DNA from: Dendrocalamus latiflorus
Taxonomy: Eukaryota > Streptophyta > Magnoliopsida > Poales > Poaceae
Assembly: GCA_017311315.1 (NCBI GenBank)
Contig: CM029642.1
Coordinates: 18,021,879 to 18,085,878, forward strand
Length of the DNA: 64,000 nucleotides
Reading direction: 5' to 3'
Shown here: positions 24,076 through 35,300 of the stretch, piece after piece
Layout of the letters: each line of letters opens with the position of its first letter
How positions within the stretch are numbered: the first letter of the stretch is position 1
Notes under the pieces: model-generated
What the model was told of the DNA's origin: nothing
Seen by the model: the letters and a program-made list of their open reading frames with translations, nothing else
Database searches by the model: none
Made by a program: the position numbers and the translations under genes

Positions 24076-25810
24076 CTATCAATTCCATAACTTGGTGTCA
24101 TTCTCTTGTATGCTTTACGCAGGTGACAAGAAACTCTATGCCGGGGAGTGTGGCTGTGGCTTATGTTTGATGCATGCACGAGTCGAGGATTTCAACAGGA
24201 TGAGTCAGGGACTCCTCGATTATCCTTCATGCATGCATTTGTCTTCCTTTGTAAACTATGGTTTGTTTTTTTAATCGAGTATCTCCGGTGTGTTTGCGTG
24301 TTGGCCGTTAATATACTGCATTCTGTTTGCTTCTATATAATAATAATAATAAACACGGAACACAGAACCTGTGCTTCATGGAGAGATACTGTCAGAATTG
24401 CTTGTAGATTGAGATTTTCAAATACAAACGTTTGTGTTGTTAACTGTTGTATTAGTTACATAATCTCTTTGCACGATTTTTTTATTGAAAAATAGCTAGT
24501 TTGTTATCACCGAAATAGTTATATACTTATGTTACATTTGAACCAAAGGGATTGCTGTTGCCGTTAGAGATCAATAATCCCATTCCCATATCGTCCTTTA
24601 GTCCTTCTGGCTTGGCTCACATGATTCCACGATTCACAAGCAACATAGAGCCAGAGATTGCCCTAAGAACAAGCTATCTATCTTACCTGTGACTACAGCT
24701 GATTGCAACAAGGCAAACACAAAAGTTCTAATAAGTATGGGAGGTGCTTCTATGCATGCATCACTATTTCAAAGTTATATAAATATTAAAGTATCAATGA
24801 AGAGTGGATGACAATTGCTTTCCTCTTTCCTTGCTTTATTATTTGTACAAGTTATATTAAGGGGGGTGATGCATAAAAGCACTATTTAATAAGCGGCCCG
24901 GTCCAACAACGATATGGGCTGGATCATATGAATGGGCCGTGACTGTGAAGGCCTAACCAACAAAACTCAGCAATAAGATCAAGGGCACCACTTCTCAGAA
25001 AAGAAAGAAAAGAAAATCAAGGCCACCAAATGCGGGCCCCACAGAGCACCACAACACAAATGCCTCGAAGCTTCCTGCTCCTCATTTCCATGCACAACTG
25101 CGCCAACTCCCATCACTCCGACGAAAGTACTTGCCAGGAGCTGCCTGCAGAGGAAAAGGGTACAAGGTCAGTAACTAGGGTCCCCCCCACCCCTCCTTTC
25201 GTGTTGTTTTAGAAAATCCTTGTTTCAAGTGATATTTTAACTTTTAGTTTTAACTTTTGGTTTTTTTGTAATTAGCTTTTAAACGAAGTATCTTTTTAAG
25301 ATAAGGTCTACTAGTTAATTATAGTACATAATGTATCGACTTCATTTATATCGGCAAAAATCGCACATGAGTGTTTGTTACTCTGTAATCTCTCGCACGA
25401 ACAGCCCAAAAATCACAAACCGCAGCCAAAAGTCATAAACTTCAGCCAAAAAGAACAGGCTCAATGTTTTCATGATTTAGCTTATAAATTAAAGTGCTGC
25501 TCAATTGGACTGAAATAAGCTGGTTTATGACAAAAATTGCATTGTAGATGGCTAAAATTACACTGTAACTGATGGTAGTTTATTTGTCGTAACTAAATTT
25601 AAAAAATTAAAAATAGGAAAAAAAAAACAAGTTAGCCCATTACAGACAATACAAACGAATACGGAAAAAAGAACAGATAAAAAAGCTCAAAAAAAACCAA
25701 AAGGCCAACAAAAAAAAATTTATAAATAATAAAAAATAAATCAAAAACCAGAAACTCAAACCAGCCTGGTATATTTTCTTATTCGTATACGATCGAACTT
25801 TTTTGCATCG
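24076..25810. other. Intergenic DNA without recognised genes
   Basis: A mixed-composition stretch. Short frames at 24148-24495 and 25030-25212 show no protein features I recognise. Part of 25380-25640 resembles MITE-type sequence (repeated CAGCCAAAA phrases), but no ends could be set. Confidence 0.45.
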
Positions 25811-25942
25811 TGGATTTCTGAGGGTTTTGTGCCACACTAGAAGAAACTGGGCGCAACTATTTGGAGGAGTTACTAGCTCAAAGATCAATGGTGCACGTTG
25901 TTAGTATGAGTAACGCTCATGGATGGATTCATGGCATTAAGG
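25811..25942 (+). pseudogene. NLR relic: winged-helix fragment
   Basis: About 130 bp encodes WISEGFVPH and then, after a small frame break at about 25837, LEETGRNYLEELLAQRS followed by MVHVVSMSNAHGWIHGIKV. This lines up with the winged-helix region of the NLR at 16143 (WIAECFIAH, LEETARKYVTELAQRSLVQV, SKSRAHKWIDKIRI). No NLR sequence was recognised on either side, so this is a remnant of a third member of that lineage. Confidence 0.7.
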
Positions 25943-26077
25943 TTCTGATCAACTCGGCTTCGGCTTTTGGCTTCTGGCTTATTTTTCACTATTCATAAGT
26001 TTCGTCTTTTTCTGAACTTTTGGCTTTTTGTTGAGCTTTTTTGCCGGTTCTTTTTTTTCCCGTATTTGTTTATATTA

Positions 26078-26355
26078 GAGTAAAGTCTATTACCAGTCCT
26101 TAAACTTTTTATGTTGTGTCATTCCGGTCCATAGACTTTTAAAGTATGTCATCCCGGTCCTTAAACTTTCAAAGTGTGGCAATATCCTTTGTAGTTGTAG
26201 CAGTGAACTTTTTATGCTGTGTCATCCCAGTCCATAGACTTTCAAAAAAATTGCCACACTTTGAAAGTTTAAGGACCGGGATGACATACTTTAAAAGTCT
26301 ATGGACCGGGATGACACAGTATAAAAAGTTTAAGGACCGGTAATGGACTTTACTC
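26078..26355. mobile_element. Foldback MITE with about 106-bp arms
   Basis: The left arm starts GAGTAAAGTCTATTACCAGT and the right arm is its reverse complement over about 106 bp with about five mismatches. The flanks TTTATATTA (26069-26077) and TTTGTATTA (26356-26364) form a 9-bp target duplication with one mismatch, typical of Mutator-like elements. A third partial copy of the arm is present in the loop at about 26207-26247. Non-coding. Confidence 0.8.
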
Positions 26356-26364
26356 TTTGTATTA

Positions 26365-26795
26365 TACGTAATGGGCTAACATATTTTTTAAATTTTTAAA
26401 TTTTTTAAATTTAATTATGCTAAATAAGCCTCTGTCAGCTACAGTACCTTTTTCAGCCAGCTACAGTGTTTTCAGCCATAAGCCATGAGCTTTTCAGCCG
26501 AACCGATCACCACCTAAAGTCCACGATATACTTACGTGACTGGGCACAGAATCGCCACGCAATGGATTCTGCGGGAAGACAAGCAACTTAGCGCGCGCGT
26601 TTACTCCAACCATACATGAGATTTGCATTTGTAATTTTTAGAATTCACTACTTTGCCAACCCCAAAATCCAACCATTACACCGTGAGTTCATTCGTTCTG
26701 CCCTCCCTCGATCGTGAGTTCATTTGTATGTACAAGGTAGTCATGTCACCATTTTGAACTCTATTTGGTTATGTTGTCCAAACAAAGCCACGTCC
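26365..26795. other. Intergenic DNA
   Basis: Contains MITE-like phrases (CAGCCA.AAGCCATGAGCTTTTCAGCC at about 26470-26500, related to 25945-25980 in inverse orientation), suggesting a further small inverted-repeat element around 25945-26510. No gene. Confidence 0.4.
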
Positions 26796-27433
26796 CACTA
26801 CTACAGAAAACAATATTACAAACAGTTCAGAAACGTCATCACAGACGGTTTTCTGAACCGTCTGAATTTATGGGTCAGTGATAATCGAAGGTTATCACAG
26901 ACGGTTTTTGAACCGTCTATGGTGTCAATATCACAGACGATTTTTTACTAACAAAAACCGTCTGTGATATTCTTTTCTACCCCTAAATCTATTTCTGTTT
27001 ATTGGCTAGCCTCAGGAAATGCTAGCCATGCCTTCTGAAACAAGCAGATCAACATGTACATGTATACATACAATTCACATCTCAATTCATTTCAGAAACA
27101 TCCAATCCACATCTCAATTCATTTCAGAAACATAAAACATCCAATTCACATCGCACTTCATTTGACAAACATAAAACATCCATTTTACAAATCAATTAAT
27201 TGAAATGAAATAAAATATCCATTAACAAATACACAAATACAAAAGATGTACATTGCATTTGCACTCAGATGATAGCATTGCATTTTTTATTGCTCTATCT
27301 CTCCAGAATCAAGATCTCGTGAAATTAACAGATCCATAATCAACAAACTTATCAGGTTGCACAAGCTATACTTAGATGTCGCATGATTGCCATCTAAGCA
27401 TTGCTTGTGCAGCCAACAAGTTCGTTGATTATG
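26796..27433 (-). mobile_element. Terminal segment of a CACTA (En/Spm-type) transposon
   Basis: It begins CACTACTACAGAAAAC, the typical rice CACTA terminus, preceded by TCC as possible target site. Subterminal repeats of ACAGACGGTTTT / AACCGTCTG in both orientations lie between 26850 and 26970, as expected for transposase-binding sites. It continues until the gypsy insertion at 27434 and resumes at 40400 with the minus-strand coding region. The opposite terminus was not found. Confidence 0.75.
27429..27433. repeat. 5-bp target-site duplication of the gypsy element, left copy
   Basis: TTATG here and at 40395-40399, flanking the two LTRs exactly. Confidence 0.95.
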
Positions 27434-30400
27434 TGTCACATCCCAAAATTTGGCTTTTTGAAAAATTTAAATTCAAATTAATTATTTTAAGGTAATTGGA
27501 TTTTACTTGGCTTTTATTTGCCTTTCTGGATTTTTCTGGAATTTAAAAACTATTTTTAGAGCTTAAAAAGTAATTCAAAATATGAAAATTAAATATCAAC
27601 AGTAGTTGGAAATAATTTTATTTGGTCCAAAATATGTCCAGGAGCTTCTGTGAATTTTTCTGGAATTTTTGGAGGTGTTTTCATATTTTTCTGAGGCCTA
27701 AATAAATTTCTAGCATTTTCTGAAATTAAAAATCATTAAAAATCTCTCCCTTTTCCTCCAGCCGACGCGTGGACGGCCCAGATCCGCCCACGTCGCCGCT
27801 CGGCCGATCCGGCCCGCTTTTTCCCCTTCTCCCTCCGCCAAGCGGGCCCGGCCTGTCAGCCTCCCGCGTCTTCCCCCTCATTCTCTCTCTGCCCCTGGGC
27901 CCCGGCTGTCAGCCACCCGCGTTCGCATCCCGCCATCCCCTCCTCTTTGGGCGACGCGTGTACAGCCCGCCTCATCTCGGTCGTCCCCGCTTCGCCCGCT
28001 CTCGGACGCCCGATCCGCCTCTGGGTCGCGTGGCAGCCATCCGCGCTGCCCGCCCGCTCCCTTCTCTCTCTCACTGCACGCGGGGCCTGCCTGTCGGATT
28101 CGTCGTCCCCGCGGAGCCGCCCCTTTCCTTTCTTTTCCCCCCCTCTTTCCTTTCTCGCCGGCCGACCGTACCCGAGCCGAATCCGGCCCTTTCCCTCTGT
28201 CTTCTCTCCGTTTTTGGAAGCCCCGGACGCCGCCGCGACCGAATCCCCGATCTTCCGGGCTCCCCTTCCATCGGCGCCCCCTCTTTCCCGTTTCTCCCCT
28301 TTCCTTCCTTTTCCCGGCCGACACACCGGCGAGCGATTGCGCGCCCGTGTCCCCTCCTCCGCCCCTATAAAAGCCCCCCTTGGCTCCGCCTTCTCCCGCA
28401 CCACCTCCTAGCGCCCTCCACTTCTCCCTTTGAGCCCTGAGCGCCGTCGCACCAGAAGCTCCCCGTGCGCGTCCGGTAAGTGCTCCGGTGAGTAATCGCC
28501 GTCGCCTCGGTCTTCCCCGAAGCTCGCCGCCGCTACCTCGAGCACCCCCGTGGCCGTGCGGTCCTCCCCGACGCCTCAGCCGCCCCTCCCCGCCGCCGGA
28601 GCGCCGTCGCACCGAAGGACCTGAGCCAGCTCCGCCTCCCTCTCGTCGCCGGCCACCTCCGCCCGTCCCCGAGCCCTGCCAACCCCTCCGTTGGATTCGT
28701 CTCCGCTCCGGGTTTGCATTTCACGCGTCACCCGAACCCCTCCGCCACTCCCTCGCCGCCGACGACCCTGCCTCCGGCCACCTTCCCCGGCCTCCCCTCC
28801 GGCAGGTAACTCAAAAGGCTTGATTGCCCTATATGGGTAGGCAAAGCCTCCCCCTCCCCTCTGGTTAGCAGCGCACTCCCTCGACTCCCCGGTGCGCGTT
28901 CGAGCCCTCGGCTCCGCGCGCTGGGTTGAGTTTTTCGTTATTATTCCGCGCTGACAAGTGGGTCCCACCCGTCAGCGGCAGCCGACTGTGCGGGCCACTG
29001 TCGTCTGGGCCCCACCCGCCTGTGTCAGCATCTGACAAGTGGGTCCAGATCCCAGTGGGTCCCACATGTCAGTGACCGCCAGTGGTTACTGGTCAGTGGG
29101 CCCCACCTGTCAGAAATTTGGGAATTTCTAGATTTATTCAAATCTGAGATTTTCAAATGAGCATAACTTTCTCATTTTAACTCCAATTCCAGCCATTCAA
29201 ATTTCTAAATTCATCTAAAATCATAATCTATCCAACTATGGCCTCTGTTGAATTTTTGGATCTTATTTGAATTTTTGTTTGTATTTATTTGCTTTGTTGC
29301 CTCGTCTTTTCTCGCGTAGATTCCAACGTTGTCAACGAACCCTCTCCACAGCAGCAAGAAGACCCAGAAACCCTGCAAGAAGGCAAGTCTCCTTTGACCA
29401 TCTTGAACCTATGCTTTTGAAATGTTTTTAAAATATTTTAAATTATGTGCATTGCTATTTACTTAAAGTCACTAGTTCAAATCTTTAGGAATTAGTTATT
29501 CCAACCTTGTTATGCCTTATTTGACTTTGATTGCCATGTACATTGTCACCCTAGAACTCCCTTTGTCTCAATAATGAGATTACTATTAATCCTTGTGAAT
29601 ATTAGAATGGTAGGTTAATGCTTAGTCTTGCTATCTAATAACTTTGGAAAATCTTGAAAATGGGAAATTATGATTTATTATTAAATCCTTGTGTTTGAAA
29701 GTGAAGTGGAAATTGGAGTTGTCACTGTGATTTTAAAATAAAATAAAAATGTGAAAGTTGGTTTAGATTAGGGTGGATGGCTGTTTGGGTTGGTGCAGTA
29801 AGCACGAGAACTTGTTAAGTGTATGTTCCACCCTAGTCAATTAAGGACCGACGCTTGTGTTTGTCCAAACTGAGCATTAACCGTACAACCACAAGTCTAT
29901 ATGGGTACGACCTAGCTAACTAACCTATAAAGGTGTAGTTTAGATATCACCAGTGGTGTATTGAGTGCCAGGGTGTACTGGTTACTCATAGTGAGGGACA
30001 GGGTTTACTGTACTCATATGGCGCAAGAGGGGGCTTCAGATTGGGCGGATTTAACCCTTCTGCGGTGAAACCTCAGCGGGTGGTCTCTAGCTATACTGGA
30101 GTAGGTGAAAGGCTTTGTGATATTTTATCTGGGTCTCATGCCAAAGGAAGCATGTTGACTATTAAGATAATTTATCTCTTGTGGGTAAAGTGTACAAACT
30201 CTGCAGAGTGTAAAACTATTCGAATAGCCGTGCCCACGGTCAAGGGCGGGCAAGGAATGCATTCACATGGTAGATTTCTGGTTTTGGATTTAAAATCAAA
30301 AGTTTTGTATTCCGAGGGTGGAGGGAACTCTCGGAAGGGAATCCTGGCGGATGGAGCCAGAGAGGGTGGATGGAACCCGCAGTTTAAAACTTGACCAATG

Positions 30401-30975
30401 GTAATTGGTTAGCTAGTGTTGGTAGTTGGAACCTTCACTAGAAAGTTAATTCTGTTAAAACATTTACTTCATTAAATTAATGCCTTCGAAAATAATTAGT
30501 AGTAATTGACTTTTCAAATATTGCTTTGTGCAAAAGAACCATATGGCCTTCTTTGTTAAGCCTTGCATCTATGCATTTTTCCCAAGACTTGCGGAGTACT
30601 TTATGTACTCACATGCTACACTTAAAAATAACATCTCAGAGGAAGTTGAAGCTCAAGAAGGTGACTACGACTACTGCTTCGCTTGTGGCTGTGATGGATT
30701 CTTCCCGGAGGACTAGGTCGCGCTTCCCCAGTCAATTGCCTGTGGCGAATTGATGGGTCATCCTCGAGTTTTATTTGCTTTCGCTCTATTTCTTGTGTGC
30801 GAGGTCTTAAACCTCCTTTGTAATAATGAGACCCGGTGGTCAGTACTCTTAATTATTGTAATAAATCGTTGATGGTGATGTTTTCCATTCTGTTTGACTG
30901 TGTGCACTAGCTTTGATCTGGGACTAGTGCTGTAATACAAAGAGGGTCCGGGTTTGATAATCCGGAGGCCCGACA
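27434..30975 (+). repeat. 5' LTR of the gypsy element
   Basis: 3,542 bp. It begins AT-rich, then has a GC-rich block of about 1 kb (27760-28900) around the promoter. The long frames in the GC-rich block are on both strands and Pro/Ser/Arg-rich; they are not genes. A 117-codon frame at 30041-30394 is present identically in the 3' LTR but resembles nothing I know. Confidence 0.95.
28366..28373 (+). promoter_or_regulatory. TATA box of the gypsy 5' LTR promoter
   Basis: TATAAAAG in a GC-rich context, about 930 bp into the LTR; the same motif is in the 3' LTR at 37785-37792. Confidence 0.6.
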
Positions 30976-30979
30976 GAGG

Positions 30980-30992
30980 TGGTATCAGAGCC
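30980..30992 (+). other. Primer binding site (tRNA-Met initiator) of the gypsy element
   Basis: TGGTATCAGAGCC, four bases after the 5' LTR, complementary to the 3' end of plant initiator tRNA-Met. Confidence 0.9.
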
Positions 30993-31180
30993 AATTTGAC
31001 TGTAGGACGTGACCTAGATTAGGAATGGCAAACCATAAGGACTTATGTTTATAAAAAGAGTATATTAAAAATGTGTAAGCTTCTTTGCTTCTACTCTCTT
31101 CCTACTTAGAATCTCGTTCTTGTCTCCAAACTCCATTTGTTAAAACTTTTACTAATCTTTTCTTTCACTCAACTTTGTAG

Positions 31181-32098
31181 ATGGCTGGTTCATCCTCCGC
31201 TGCCCCGTGGGACTACTACTCACATGGAGAGGATGCTGGAGCATTCGCTAGCCTTCTCCGGCAGCTGATGCAGTGTTTGGAGTACCGTCAGCCGCCCATC
31301 TTCAGGGGTCGGAAGACGCGGATCCTGGATCGAGACTCTTGGACGATGGAGGTATTCCTGTATGCACGGGAAGAGGAATTCAAGTCCCACACCTACCCCA
31401 TCAAGCACCCTCGGTCCCGCTGTTTCGACGCTGTCCAGGACGCAGCACGCCTCGCCATTGACGAGTTGTGCCACCTGCACAAAGATGCTGTACATCAGTC
31501 CCCCTTTTGCTTCTTTATCAACCCTCGCCCAGGACAGAGGTATCCAGATCCCTTTGATATTCCAGCTGACGATCCTCGACTGTCACATCAGGTGCAACTC
31601 ACCCAGGCGATGGCCGTCACTTATGCTAGAGCTCAGGAGGAGATTGGACAACTTCGGATGCTTCTCACTTCCAGCTACCAGCATTCCGACACGCTTCGCA
31701 CACAGCTTCTCCAGAGCCAGGCAGCTGAGTTTGAGTTGGGACGTCTCCGGGCCGCAGCCGACTACGCGCCATCTTCACCCGTAGTTGACTACACGCCGTC
31801 TTCCCCAGTACCAGCCGTCATCCCCAACAACCCGGCCCCAGCTCGACTTTCAGGACTCCACATCAGACTTACAGCACGCAAGAAGGTGCGACGCCCCAGT
31901 CCGCCACCTGTCATTACTCTCAAGAAGCGCAAGCCTTCTCCTTCTCGTTCTCGGTCGACTGCCTCCAGTCGTAACCGTGCCTCGGCCGAGTGTGACTGCT
32001 CACGTCACCACGTGAGAGAGCACCAGGAAGACCCGGAGGAGGATCCAGAAGAGGACCCGGAAGAAGACCCTGAGGAGCGCGTCTTTGGAGAGGATTAG
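31181..32098 (+). CDS. Upstream ORF (ORF0-like) of the gypsy element
   Basis: 305 codons starting at an ATG directly preceded by TTTGTAG. It is not Gag: there is no zinc knuckle or protease. Visible features: a globular N-terminal half; a Glu/Leu-rich segment (residues 145-190) that could coil; a duplicated YAPSSPVVDYTPSSP motif; a basic Ser/Arg stretch (KKRKPSPSRSRS); and a C-terminal acidic repeat of EEDPEED type. Some rice gypsy families are reported to carry an additional ORF before gag; this fits by position. Function unknown. Confidence 0.75.
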   Translation: MAGSSSAAPWDYYSHGEDAGAFASLLRQLMQCLEYRQPPIFRGRKTRILDRDSWTMEVFLYAREEEFKSHTYPIKHPRSRCFDAVQDAARLAIDELCHLHKDAVHQSPFCFFINPRPGQRYPDPFDIPADDPRLSHQVQLTQAMAVTYARAQEEIGQLRMLLTSSYQHSDTLRTQLLQSQAAEFELGRLRAAADYAPSSPVVDYTPSSPVPAVIPNNPAPARLSGLHIRLTARKKVRRPSPPPVITLKKRKPSPSRSRSTASSRNRASAECDCSRHHVREHQEDPEEDPEEDPEEDPEERVFGED

Positions 32099-32364
32099 TA
32101 GTCTTTTGAGTCCGTAGTACCCAAATAAAATGTCCGCGTCCTTAGAACGCTTATTGTTATGTTTTGGTGTGCTAGATGGACTGTACCAGGCCTATGCGCA
32201 CTTGTGGTACAGCCATCCTTGGAGTTATCTTGATTTTAATAAAAAGTTTCCCCTAAGTGGTTGCTAGTTCTTTCTTGTGTGTTGGCTTGGGATGTGGTTT
32301 AGTTTCCCTAATCTCTTACCTTTGCTATTTCCCTCTTACCTTCTGCTAACCTAAACCGCTTCAG

Positions 32365-35300
32365 ATGGTGAACACGAGGAGCAACCCTGGCAGCAGCCGT
32401 GACGCCAACAACCAGCCGGAGGACAACATTCCACCACCTCCTGCTCAGGCCCCCAACTTGGAGCAAATGATGGCTATGCAGCTGCAGTTACTTCAAGCTC
32501 TCGCCCAGAACCAAGTGCAGCCAGCCCAGCAGGCACCCAACCAGGCACCCCAGTCTAAATTGGGGGAATTCATGAGGACAAGGCCTCCCACTTTTGCTGG
32601 ATCAGTGGATCCCTTGGAGGCAGATGATTGGATCAAGGATGTGGAAAGAAAATTGGTCCTAGCTCAGTGCAACGATAATGAAAAGGTGTTGTATGCTGCT
32701 CATCAGCTCAAGGGAATGGCTGCCAACTGGTGGGAAAACTACCGCGCCGCCCATCAAAATGCACAAGCCATCACTTGGGAGGAGTTTGTCGAAGCTTTCC
32801 GCACTACCCATATTCCTACGGGAATAATGGAAATGAAGAAGAGAGAATTCTACCAACTACAACAGGGAAACCTCAGTGTTTCCGAATACCTGAACAACTT
32901 CACCCAACTGTCCAGGTATGCATCTGAAGAGGTCACCTCAGAGGCGACCAAGATTTGGAGGTTCACACAGGGACTTGACCCCAATCTCAAGGTGCAGCTG
33001 GTATCCAATGACTTCCCAACCTTCCAGCACCTAGTGAACAAGGCCTTTGTCCAAGAAGATGCTCAGCGCCAGCTGTACGAAAATCGGAAGAGGAAGTTTC
33101 AAGCCCAGCAAGGAGCAAGCAGCTCTCGATTCCGCCCCAACGCACCTCACTATCACAAGCTCTCAGAGTCAAGCGTGCCGAGGACTCCCTTTTCAGGACC
33201 CCGCCCAAATCCACAAACTCCCCGGGCAAACAATGGTGGCCAACCCCCGCAGAACAAGACTTCAGCAGCAGGAGTGCAGTGCTTTAACTGCAAGAACATG
33301 GGGCACTATGCCAGCAACTGTCCCCAGAAACGCCCAGCAATGACTCCAGTTCGTTTCAATCTGGGGACTACGCCAGCAAGAGCTCCGACTGCAGGTCAAG
33401 GCCGTGGGGCACCACAAACCCCAAGGACTCCACAAGTGGTGAGCAGAGGGCATCTCAACCATGTGACCGCGGAAGCAGCCCAGGATGCACCTGACGTAGT
33501 TCTGGGTAAGTTTCTTGTCAACTCAGTAATTGCATCAGCATTATTTGATTCTGGAGCTTCGCATTCGTTTGTGTCAAAAGATGTGGTTGAAAGGTATAAT
33601 TGGGATGTGAGTAAACTACAGAACCCCATGCTAGTCCAGTCCCCTGGAAAGGAAATGAGGACTAACACAGTTTGCCTTGACGCAACTGTGGATATAAATG
33701 GAGTTAAGTTCTTAGCAAATCTTATTATAATAGACTCCAAGGGTTTAGATGTAATACTTGGAATGGATTGGTTAACCAAGTATAAAGGGCAGATAGATTG
33801 TGCTGATCGAGCTGTTACAATCACTAACTCTGATGGGATTCAAGTAAGGTATAAGTCAAACTCCCCTACCCAGAGCAGGTGTAGTTTGAACAGTGTAAAG
33901 GGAGTGACTCTGGAAAAAGTACCTATAGTGAGTGAGTACTCAGATGTATTCCCTGAAGATTTGCCCGGAATGCCGCCAGACAGGGAAGTAGAGTTTGTCA
34001 TCAACCTAGTACCTGGAACAGCTCCAATTTCCAAGAGACCTTATCGGATGTCTGCAAATGATTTGGCGGAAGTTAAGAAACAAATTGAAGAGCTGCAGGA
34101 TAAAGGATTTGTAAGGCCAAGCTCGTCACCTTGGGGAGCACCAGTACTGCTAGTAAAGAAGAAAGATGTTAGTCTTCGCATGTGTGTGGACTATCGATCA
34201 TTGAATGATGTGACTATTAAGAACAAGTACCCTTTACCCAGAATAGATGATCTGTTTGATCAGTTGAAAGGATCATGCGTATTCTCTAAGATTGACCTTC
34301 GATCAGGATATCACCAATTGAAGTTAAGACCAGAGGACATACCCAAGACCGCATTTGCCACCCGTTATGGATTGTATGAGTATACAGTGATGTCTTTCGG
34401 TCTAACCAATGCCCCAGCATACTTCATGAATCTGATGAATAAGGTGTTCATGGAATATTTGGATAAGTTTGTGGTTGTATTCATCGATGATATTTTGATA
34501 TATTCCAAGAATGAGGAAGAACATGCCGAACATTTGAGGATAGTTTTGGAAAAGCTCCGAGAAAATCAGTTGTATGCCAAGTTCAGTAAGTGTGAGTTTT
34601 GGTTGAAGAAAGTAGCTTTCTTGGGCCATGTGATTTCGGCGGGAGGAGTATCCGTAGACCCGGAGAAAGTTAATGATGTGCTCAATTGGACACAACCAAA
34701 GTCAGTATCCGAGATCAGGAGTTTTCTTGGATTGGCTGGTTACTATCGTCGATTTATTGAAGGATTCTCCAAGCTCGCAAGACCTCTGACCCAGTTGCTG
34801 AAGAAGGAAAAGAAGTTTGAATGGAGTAAACCATGTGAGGATAGTTTCCAAGAGTTGAAGAAGAGGTTAACTTCTGCACCAGTGTTGACGCTTCCGGACA
34901 TTAGGAAGGATTTCGAAGTCTTCTGTGATGCGTCAAGGCAGGGACTAGGCTGTGTACTGATGCAAGAAAGAAAGGTAGTAGCATATGCCTCAAGGCAGCT
35001 GCAACCCCATGAAGGAAATTACCCAACGCATGATTTAGAGCTCGCTGCCGTAGTGCATGCACTGAAAATATGGAGGCATTACTTGATTGGTAACCGTTGT
35101 GAAATTTACACGGATCACAAGAGTTTGAAATATATATTCACTCAACCCGATCTCAACATGAGGCAAAGGAGATGGCTTGAGTTAATAAAGGATTATGATA
35201 TTGGAATACATTATCACCCAGGAAAGGCTAATGTGGTAGCAGATGCCTTGAGCAGAAAGAGTTATTGTGCCAAGCTGTGGATTAAGGACAGTATGCCTAC

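Noticed and set aside
27769..28612. Overlapping frames of 150-244 codons on both strands in the 5' LTR (and again at 37188-38031)
   Set aside because: They arise from the GC-rich promoter block of the LTR, overlap on both strands, and are Pro/Ser/Arg-rich. Not genes.
30041..30394. 117-codon frame in the LTR
   Set aside because: Identical in both LTRs because the LTRs are young. No known similarity and no start context; kept as LTR sequence only.
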